Shown here: one piece after another, positions 55,484 to 64,000 of the stretch
Layout of the letters: each line of letters opens with the position of its first letter
How positions within the stretch are numbered: the stretch's first letter is position 1
Source: Eledone cirrhosa
Taxonomy: Eukaryota > Mollusca > Cephalopoda > Octopoda > Eledonidae
Assembly (NCBI GenBank): GCA_964016885.1
Contig: OZ024759.1
Span: forward strand, 2,183,001-2,247,000
Direction: 5' to 3'
DNA length: 64,000 nt
Position numbers and translations under genes: made by a program
Notes under the pieces: model-generated
Seen by the model: the letters and a program-made list of their open reading frames with translations, nothing else
Told to the model about the DNA's origin: nothing
The model's database searches: none

Positions 55484-58400
55484 AAGTCTATATTAGTAGC
55501 ATGACAAAGTCTATATTAGTAACATGACAAAGTCTATATTAGTAACATGACAAAGTCTATATTAGTAACATGACACAGTCTATATTAGTAACATGACAAA
55601 GTCTATATTAGTAGCATGACAAAGTCTATATTAGTAACATGACAAAGTCTATATTAGTAACATGACAAAGTCTATATTAGTAACATGACAAAGTCTATAT
55701 TAGTAACATGACAAAGTCTATATTAGTAACATGACACAGTCTATATTAGTAACATCACAGTCTATATTAGTAACATGACAGTCTACATTAGTAACATTAC
55801 ACAGTCTATATTAGTAACATGACACAGTCTATATTAGTAGCATGACAAAGTCTATATTAGTAACATGACACAGTCTATATTAGTAGCATGACACAGTCTA
55901 TATTAGTAACATTACAAAGTCTATATTAGTAACATGACAAAGTCTATATTAGTAACATGACAAAGTCTATATTAGTAACATGACAAAGTCTATATTAGTA
56001 GCATGACAAAGTCTATATTAGTAACATGACAAAGTCTATATTAGTAACATGGCAAAGTCTATATTAGTAACATGACAAAGTCTATATTAGTAACATGACA
56101 CAGTCTATATTAGTAGCATGACAAAGTCTATATTAGTAACATGACAAAGTCTATATTAGTAGCATGACACAGTCTATATTAGTAACATGACAAAGTCTAT
56201 ATTAGTAACATGGCAAAGTCTATATTAGTAACATGACAAAGTCTATATTAGTAACATGACACAGTCTATATTAGTAGCATGACAAAGTCTATATTAGTAA
56301 CATGACAAAGTCTATATTAGTAGCATGACACAGTCTATATTAGTAACATGACAAAGTCTATATTAGTAACATGACAGTCTATATTAGTAACATGACACAG
56401 TCTATATTAGTAACATGACACAGTCTATATTAGTAACATGAGACAGTCTATATTAGTAACATGACAAAGTCTATATTAGTAACATGACACAGTCTATATT
56501 AGTAACATGACACAGTCTATATTAGTAACATGACAAAGTCTATATTAGTAACATGACACAGTCTATATTAGTAACATGACACAGTCTATATTAGTAGCAT
56601 GACAAAGTCTATGTTAGTAACATGACACAGTCTATATTAGTAGCATCACACAGTCTATATTAGTAACATGACAAAGTCTATATTAGTAACATGACAAAGT
56701 TTATATTAGTAACATGACAAAGTCTATATTAGTAACATGACAAAGTCTATATTAGTAACATGACAGTCTATATTAGTAACATGACACAGTCTATATTAGT
56801 AACATGACAAAGTCTGTATTAGTAACATGACAATGTCTATATTAGTAACATGACACAGTCTATATTAGTAGCATGACAAAGTCTATATTAGTAACATGAC
56901 ACAGTCTATATTAGTAGCATGACACAGTCTATATTAGTAACATGACAAAGTCTATATTAGTAACATGACAAAGTCTATATTAGTAACATGACAAAGAATA
57001 TATTAGTAACATGACAAAGTCTATATTAGTAGCATGACAAAGTCTATATTAGTAACATGACAAAGTCTATATTAGTAACATGACAAAGTCTATGTTAGTA
57101 ACATGACAAAGTCTATATTAGTAACATGACACAGTCTATATTAGTAACATGACAAAGTCTATATTAGTAACATGACACAGTCTATATTAGTAACATGACA
57201 AAGTCTATATTAGTAACATGGCAAAGTCTATATTATAACATGACAAAGTCTATATTAGTAACATGACAAAGTCTATATTAGTAACATGACACAGTCTATA
57301 TTAGTAACATGACAAAGTCTATATTAGTAACATGACAAAGTCTATATTAGTAACATGACAAAGTCTATATTAGTAACATGACAAAGTCTATATTAGTAAC
57401 ATGACAAAATCTATATTAGTAGCATGACAAAGTCTATATTAGTAACATGACAAAGTCTATATTAGTAACATGACAAAGTCTATATTAGAACATGACACAG
57501 TCTATATTAGTAACATGACAAAGTCTATATTAGTAGCATGACAAAGTCTATATTAGTAACATGACAAAGTCTATATTAGTAACATGACAAAGTCTATATT
57601 AGTAACATGACAAAGTCTATATTAGTAACATGATAAAGTCTATATTAGTAACATGACACAGTCTATATTAGTAACATGACAGTCTATATTAGTAACATGA
57701 CAGTCTACATTAGTAACATGACACAGTCTATATTAGTAACATGACAAAGTCGATATTAGTAACATGACAATGTCTATATTAGTAACATGACAAAGTCTAT
57801 ATTAGTAACATGACAAAGTCTATATTAGTAACATGACAAAGTCTATATTAGTAACATGACACAGTCTATATTAGTAACATGACAAAGTCTATATTAGTAG
57901 CATGACAAAGTCTATATTAGTAACATGACAAAGTCTATATTGGTAACATGACAAAGTCTATATTAGTAACATGACAAAGTCTATATTAGTAACATGACAA
58001 AGTCTATATTAGTAACATGACACAGTCTATATTAGTAACATGACAGTCTATATTAGTAACATGACAGTCTACATTAGTAACATGACACAGTCTATATTAG
58101 TAACATGACAAGGTCGATATTAGTAACATGACAATGTCTATATTAGTAACATGACAAAGTCTATATTAGTAACATGACAAAGTCTATATTAGTAACATGA
58201 CAAAGTCTATATTAGTAACATGACAAAGTCTATATTAGTAACATGACAAAGTCTATATTAGTAACATGACACAGTCTATATTAGTAACATGACAAAGTCT
58301 ATATTAGTAGCATGACAAAGTCTGTATTAGTAACATGACAGTCTATATTAGTAACATGACAAAGTCTATATTAGTAACATGACAAAGTCTATATTAGTAG

Positions 58401-59700
58401 CATGACAATGTCTATATTAGTAATATGACAAAGTCTATATTAGTAACATGACAAAGTCTATATTAGTAACATGACACAGTCTATATTAGTAACATGACAA
58501 AGTCTATATTAGTAGCATGACAAAGTCTATATTATAACATGACAAAGTCTATATTAGTAACATGACAAAGTCTATATTAGTAACATGACAAAGTCTATAT
58601 TAGTAACATGACAAAGTCTATATTAGTAACATGACAAAGTCTATATTAGTAACATGACACAGTCTATATTAGTAACATGACAGTCTATATTAGTAACATG
58701 ACAGTCTACATTAGTAACATGACACAGTCTATATCAGTAACATGACAAAGTCGATATTAGTAACATGACAATGTCTATATTAGTAACATGACAAAGTCTA
58801 TATTAGTAACATGACAAAGTCTATATTAGTAGCATGACAAAGTCTATATTAGTAACATGACAAAGTCTATATTAGTAACATGACAAAGTCTATATTAGTA
58901 ACATGACACAGTCTATATTAGTAACATGACAAAGTCTATATTAGTAGCATGACAAAGTCTATATTAGTAACATGACAAAGTCTATATTAGTAACATGACA
59001 AAGTCTATATTAGTAACATGACAAAGTCTATATTAGTAACATGACAAAGTCTATATTAGTAACATGACACAGTCTATATTAGTAACATGACAGTCTATAT
59101 TAGTAACATGACAGTCTACATTAGTAACATGACACAGTCTATATTAGTAACATGACACAGTCTATATTAGTAGCATGACAAAGTCTATATTAGTAACATG
59201 ACACAGTCTATATTAGTAGCATGACACAGTCTATATTAGTAACATGACAAAGTCTATATTAGTAACATGACAAAGTCTATATTAGTAACATGACAAAGTC
59301 TATATTAGTAACATGACAAAGTCTATATTAGTAGCATGACAAAGTCTATATTAGTAACATGACAAAGTCTATATTAGTAACATGGCAAAGTCTATATTAG
59401 TAACATGACAAAGTCTATATTAGTAACATGACACAGTCTATATTAGTAGCATGACAAAGTCTATATTAGTAACATGACAAAGTCTATATTAGTAGCATGA
59501 CACAGTCTATATTAGTAACATGACAAAGTCTATATTAGTAACATGGCAAAGTCTATATTAGTAACATGACAAAGTCTATATTAGTAACATGACACAGTCT
59601 ATATTAGTAGCATGACAAAGTCTATATTAGTAACATGACAAAGTCTATATTAGTAGCATGACACAGTCTATATTAGTAACATGACAAAGTCTATATTAGT
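55484..59700. repeat. Y-rich stretch with one K island
   Basis: Y units have TCGA at 57750, 58114 and near 58750. A K module (r 56440, k 56643) sits between Y runs. Singleton oddities are CATCACAGTC (about 55755), CATTAC (about 55797 and 55911), CAAAGAATAT (about 56994), w (about 57234), a 22-bp ATTAGAAC unit (about 57488), ATGATAAAG (about 57634), TTGGTAAC (about 57950), AAGGTCGAT (58114) and a 22-bp ATTATAAC unit (about 58533). The density of private single-base changes looks higher here than in 28-38 kb, which would fit older, less homogenised sequence. Confidence 0.75.
57741..58104. repeat. 364-bp Y module
   Basis: TCGA at 57750 and 58114. The second y is modified to AAGGTCGAT, and one a unit reads TTGGTAAC. 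Confidence 0.9.
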
Positions 59701-61326
59701 AACATGACAGTCTATATTAGTAACATGACACAGTCTATATTAGTAACATGACACAGTCTATATTAGTAACATGAGACAGTCTATATTAGTAACATGACAA
59801 AGTCTATATTAGTAACATGACACAGTCTATATTAGTAACATGACACAGTCTATATTAGTAACATGACAAAGTCTATATTAGTAACATGACACAGTCTATA
59901 TTAGTAACATGACACAGTCTATATTAGTAGCATGACAAAGTCTATGTTAGTAACATGACACAGTCTATATTAGTAGCATCACACAGTCTATATTAGTAAC
60001 ATGACAAAGTCTATATTAGTAACATGACAAAGTTTATATTAGTAACATGACAAAGTCTATATTAGTAACATGACAAAGTCTATATTAGTAACATGACAGT
60101 CTATATTAGTAACATGACACAGTCTATATTAGTAACATGACAAAGTCTGTATTAGTAACATGACAATGTCTATATTAGTAGCATGACAAAGTCTATATTA
60201 GTAACATGACACAGTCTATATTAGTAGCATGACACAGTCTATATTAGTAACATGACAAAGTCTATATTAGTAACATGACAAAGTCTATATTAGTAACATG
60301 ACAAAGTCTATATTAGTAACATGACAAAGTCTATATTAGTAGCATGACAAAGTTTATATTAGTAACATGACAAAGTCTATATTAGTAGCATGACACAGTC
60401 TATATTAGTAACATGACAAAGTCTATATTAGTAACATGACAGTCTATATTAGTAACATGACACAGTCTATATTAGTAACATGACACAGTCTATATTAGTA
60501 ACATGAGACAGTCTATATTAGTAACATGACAAAGTCTATATTAGTAACATGACACAGTCTATATTAGTAACATGACACAGTCTATATTAGTAACATGACA
60601 AAGTCTATATTAGTAACAGGACACAGTCTATATTAGTAACATGACACAGTCTATATTAGTAGCATGACAAAGTCTATGTTAGTAACATGACACAGTCTAT
60701 ATTAGTAGCATCACACAGTCTATATTAGTAACATGACAAAGTCTATATTAGTAACATGACAAAGTCTATATTAGTAACATGACAAAGTCTATATTAGTAA
60801 CATGACACAGTCTATATTAGTAGCATGACAAAGTCTATATTAGTAACATGACAAAGTCTATATTAGTAGCATGACACAGTCTATATTAGTAACATGACAA
60901 AGTCTATATTAGTAACATGACAGTCTATATTAGTAACATGACACAGTCTATATTAGTAACATGACACAGTCTATATTAGTAGCATGACAAAGTCTATATT
61001 AGTAACATGACAAAGTCTATATTAGTAACATGACAAAGTCTATGTTAGTAACATGACAAAGTCTATATTAGTAACATGACAAAGTCTATATTAGTAACAT
61101 GACAAAGTCTATATTAGTAACATGACACAGTCTATATTAGTAACATGACAGTCTATATTAGTAACATGACAGTCTACATTAGTAACATGACACAGTCTAT
61201 ATTAGTAACATGACAAAGTCGATATTAGTAACATGACACAGTCTATATTAGTAACATGACACAGTCTATATTAGTAGCATGACAAAGTCTATGTTAGTAA
61301 CATGACACAGTCTATATTAGTAGCAT
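59701..61326. repeat. K-rich stretch near the right end
   Basis: Complete K modules lie at r 59773/k 59976 and r 60505/k 60708, 732 bp apart. A private AACAGGACAC unit occurs near 60617. A short Y fragment (d x c y, TCGA near 61219) is joined directly to C m C k, a junction of Y and K modules that I did not notice elsewhere. Confidence 0.78.
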
Positions 61327-63913
61327 CACACAGTCTATATTAGTAACATGACAAAGTCTATATTAGTAACATGACAAAGTCTATATTAGTAACATGACAA
61401 AGTCTATATTAGTAACATGACACAGTCTATATTAGTAGCATGACAAAGTCTATATTAGTAACATGACAAAGTCTATATTAGTAGCATGACACAGTCTATA
61501 TTAGTAACATGACAAAGTCTATATTAGTAACATGACAGTCTATATTAGTAACATGACACAGTCTATATTAGTAACATGACACAGTCTATATTAGTAACAT
61601 GAGACAGTCTATATTAGTAACATGACAAAGTCTATATTAGTAACATGACACAGTCTATATTAGTAACATGACAAAGTCTATATTAGTAACATGACAAAGT
61701 CTATATTAGTAACATGACACAGTCTATATTAGTAACATGACACAGTCTATATTAGTAGCATGACAAAGTCTATCTTAGTAACATGACACAGTCTATATTA
61801 GTAGCATCACACAGTCTATATTAGTAACATGACAAAGTCTATATTAGTAACATGACAAAGTTTATATTAGTAACATGACAAAGTCTATATTAGTAACATG
61901 ACAAAGTCTATGTTAGTAACATGACACAGTCTATATTAGTAGCATCACACAGTCTATATTAGTAACATGACAAAGTCTATATTAGTAACATGACAAAGTC
62001 TATATTAGTAACATGACAAAGTCTATATTAGTAACATGACACAGTCTATATTAGTAGCATGACAAAGTCTATATTAGTAACATGACAAAGTCTATATTAG
62101 TAGCATGACACAGTCTATATTAGTAACATGACAAAGTCTATATTAGTAACATGACAGTCTATATTAGTAACATGACACAGTCTATATTAGTAACATGACA
62201 CAGTCTATATTAGTAACATGAGACAGTCTATATTAGTAACATGACAAAGTTTATATTAGTAACATGACACAGTCTATATTAGTAACATGACACAGTCTAT
62301 ATTAGTAACATGACAAAGTCTATATTAGTAACATGACACAGTCTATATTAGTAACATGACACAGTCTATATTAGTAGCATGACAAAGTCTATCTTAGTAA
62401 CATGACACAGTCTATATTAGTAGCATCACACAGTCTATATTAGTAACATGACAAAGTCTATATTATTAACATGACAAAGTTTATATTAGTAACATGACAA
62501 AGTCTATATTAGTAACATGACAAAGTCTATATTAGTAACATGACAGTCTATATTAGTAACATGACACAGTCTATATTAGTAACATGACACAGTCTATATT
62601 AGTAACATGACAAAGTCTATATTAGTAACATGACAAAGTCTATATTAGTAACATGACAAAGTCTATATTAGTAACATGACACAGTCTATATTAGTAGCAT
62701 GACAAAGTCTATATTAGTAACATGACAAAGTCTATATTAGTAGCATGACACAGTCTATATTAGTAACATGACAAAGTCTATATTAGTAACATGACAGTCT
62801 ATATTAGTAACATGACACAGTCTATATTAGTAACATGACACAGTCTATATTAGTAACATGAGACAGTCTATATTAGTAACATGACAAAGTCTATATTAGT
62901 AACATGACACAGTCTATATTAGTAACATGACACAGTCTATATTAGTAACATGACAAAGTCTATATTAGTAACATGACACAGACTATATTAGTAACATGAC
63001 ACAGTCTATATTAGTAGCATGACAAAGTCTATCTTAGTAACATGACACAGTCTATATTAGTAGCATCACACAGTCTATATTAGTAACATGACAAAGTCTA
63101 TATTAGTAACATGACAAAGTTTATATTAGTAACATGACAAAGTCTATATTAGTAACATGACAAAGTCTATGTTAGTAACATGACACAGTCTATATTAGTA
63201 GCATCACACAGTCTATATTAGTAACATGACAAAGTCTATATTAGTAACATGACAAAGTCTATATTAGTAACATGACAAAGTCTATATTAGTAACATGACA
63301 CAGTCTATATTAGTAGCATGACAAAGTCTATATTAGTAACATGACAAAGTCTATATTAGTAGCATGACACAGTCTATATTAGTAACATGACAAAGTCTAT
63401 ATTAGTAACATGACAGTCTATATTAGTAACATGACACAGTCTATATTAGTAACATGACACAGTCTATATTAGTAACATGAGACAGTCTATATTAGTAACA
63501 TGACAAAGTCTATATTAGTAACATGACACAGTCTATATTAGTAACATGACACAGTCTATATTAGTAACATGACAAAGTCTATATTAGTAACATGACACAG
63601 TCTATATTAGTAACATGACACAGTCTATATTAGTAGCATGACAAAGTCTATCTTAGTAACATGACACAGTCTATATTAGTAGCATCACACAGTCTATATT
63701 AGTAACATGACAAAGTCTATATTAGTAACATGACAAAGTTTATATTAGTAACATGACAAAGTCTATATTAGTAACATGACAAAGTCTATATTAGTAACAT
63801 GACAGTCTATATTAGTAACATGACACAGTCTATATTAGTAACATGACACAGTCTATATTAGTAACATGACAAAGTCTATATTAGTAACATGACAAAGTCT
63901 ATATTAGTAACAT
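61327..63913. repeat. 1,259-bp tandem duplication with TATCTT marker
   Basis: 61327-62585 is followed by its copy from 62586. Offsets of 1,259 hold for a GTAGC ending (61438/62697), r (61601/62860), k junctions (61804/63063, 61942/63201, 62423/63682), GTTTAT (61860/63119) and the next r (62220/63479). Each copy holds two K modules in which the m unit reads TATCTT instead of TATGTT (61771, 62390, 63030, 63649). An additional m-C-k triplet lies 138 bp after one of the k junctions. A few differences separate the copies (GACTAT near 62981, ATTATTAAC near 62464, TTTAT near 62251). The match ends at about 63914, where an ATGGC unit appears. Confidence 0.88.
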
Positions 63914-64000
63914 GGCAAAGTCTATATTAGTAACATGACAAAGTCTATATTAGTAACATGACACAGTCTATATTAGTAGCATGACAAAGTCTATATTAGT

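Larger units (their letters stand above)
1..64000. repeat. 23-bp satellite array filling the whole window
   Basis: Every stretch of the window reads as a head-to-tail 23-bp unit: ATGACAAAGTCT, then ATATTAGTAAC. The first unit starts at base 1, the second at 24, and the last is cut off at 64000. Length variants are 21 bp (two bases lost from the AAAG run) and 22 bp (one base lost, usually in TTAGTAAC). Most changes fall at unit position 3 (G/C), positions 6-9, positions 12-15 and position 22 (A/G). The blocks AGTCTAT and ATTAGTA are seldom altered. G+C of the standard unit is 6 of 23. The orientation never flips. No unique sequence interrupts the array, so there is no gene-free stretch to describe separately. 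Long tandem satellites like this are known from eukaryotic heterochromatin; the unit itself I do not recognise. Strand is arbitrary. Confidence 0.99.

Noticed and set aside
1..64000. A CRISPR array, suggested by short regular repeats of 21-23 bp.
   Set aside because: The units are contiguous with no spacers, and successive units differ only by one or two bases drawn from a small set of variants. No cas-like coding sequence is present.
1..64000. A protein gene made of tandem peptide repeats.
   Set aside because: 23 is not a multiple of three, so the frame rotates at each unit. On the plus strand all three stop codons occur in each unit, and on the minus strand TAA and TAG recur in each unit. 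No frame stays open for a credible coding length on either strand.
1..64000. A telomere repeat array.
   Set aside because: Known telomere repeats are mostly 5-8 bp and G-rich on one strand. This unit is 23 bp, 26% G+C and has no G runs. Some yeasts have longer telomere units of this size, but those arrays are hundreds of bases, not 64 kb, and lack higher-order modules.
1..64000. Iterons of a plasmid or viral replication origin (22-bp class).
   Set aside because: Iteron arrays have a few to some tens of copies beside a replication gene. Thousands of units with nested duplications and no gene do not fit.
1..64000. A promoter array, because each unit contains TATATTA and TTGAC-like or TATAAT-like pieces.
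   Set aside because: The matches come from A+T-rich composition and occur in every unit. No -35/-10 spacing or downstream gene supports a function.
1..64000. A MEF2-type (MADS-box) binding site at CTATATTAG.
   Set aside because: The MEF2 consensus CTA(A/T)4TAG needs four central A/T bases; the unit has three. Without a host identity or binding data the resemblance is not supported.
1..64000. An artificial or simulated sequence.
   Set aside because: Shared private mutations, nested duplications of many sizes and phase-preserving unit gains and losses form a coherent history, as expected for a natural satellite. I cannot exclude local assembly errors, especially in the perfect 960-bp repeat.

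Overview
The whole 64 kb window is one uninterrupted tandem array of a short A+T-rich satellite unit. The standard unit is 23 bp, ATGACAAAGTCT (positions 1-12) followed by ATATTAGTAAC (positions 13-23), about 26% G+C. Dividing the window by the unit length gives roughly 2,800 units, all in the same orientation. I find no flanking unique DNA, no insertion, no transposon, no RNA gene, no CRISPR array (units are contiguous, with no spacers) and no protein gene. Neither edge of the array is inside the window. An array this long and homogeneous with internal higher-order structure is typical of constitutive heterochromatin (centromeric, pericentromeric or subtelomeric satellite) in a eukaryotic chromosome. 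That is inference: I do not recognise the unit and cannot name the species.

Units are not random variants. I labelled them: a (standard), c (CACAG), capital letters for units ending GTAGC, d (21 bp, lacking two bases of the AAAG run), x (d with TCTACATT), y (TCGATATT), z (CAATG), m (TCTATGTT), k (starts ATCACACAG), t (AAGTTTAT), r (ATGAGACAG), v (ATGGCAAAG), w (22 bp, v with ATTATAAC), s (TCTGTATT). They occur in fixed orders that form two main higher-order modules. The Y module is a 364-bp 16-mer (y z a a a c A a a a a a c d x c). The K module is a 389-bp 17-mer (d c c r a c c a c C m C k a t a a).

Layout: 1-9.3 kb is K-rich, with three copies of a roughly 1.7-2.0 kb segment and a 751-bp tandem duplication. 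9.3-20.8 kb is mostly Y modules and w units, interrupted by a copy of the window's first 1.87 kb at 16.85-18.73 kb. 21-43 kb is K-rich and contains two successive copies of a superunit of about 4.9-5.0 kb at 5.3-kb spacing, plus a perfect 960-bp tandem duplication. 43-51 kb is Y-rich, with a 2,508-bp tandem duplication. 51-53 kb is K, 53-59 kb is Y-rich, and 59-64 kb is K-rich, ending in a young 1,259-bp tandem duplication carrying its own marker mutation. Blocks of about 2 kb also recur 10.1, 16.9 and 24.6 kb apart.

Nothing here acts as a gene or encoded system. The biological content is the nested amplification history of a satellite and whatever chromatin or protein-binding role the repeated unit has. 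I compared copies by hand, using diagnostic variants and constant offsets, so boundaries marked 'about' are good to within about one unit.
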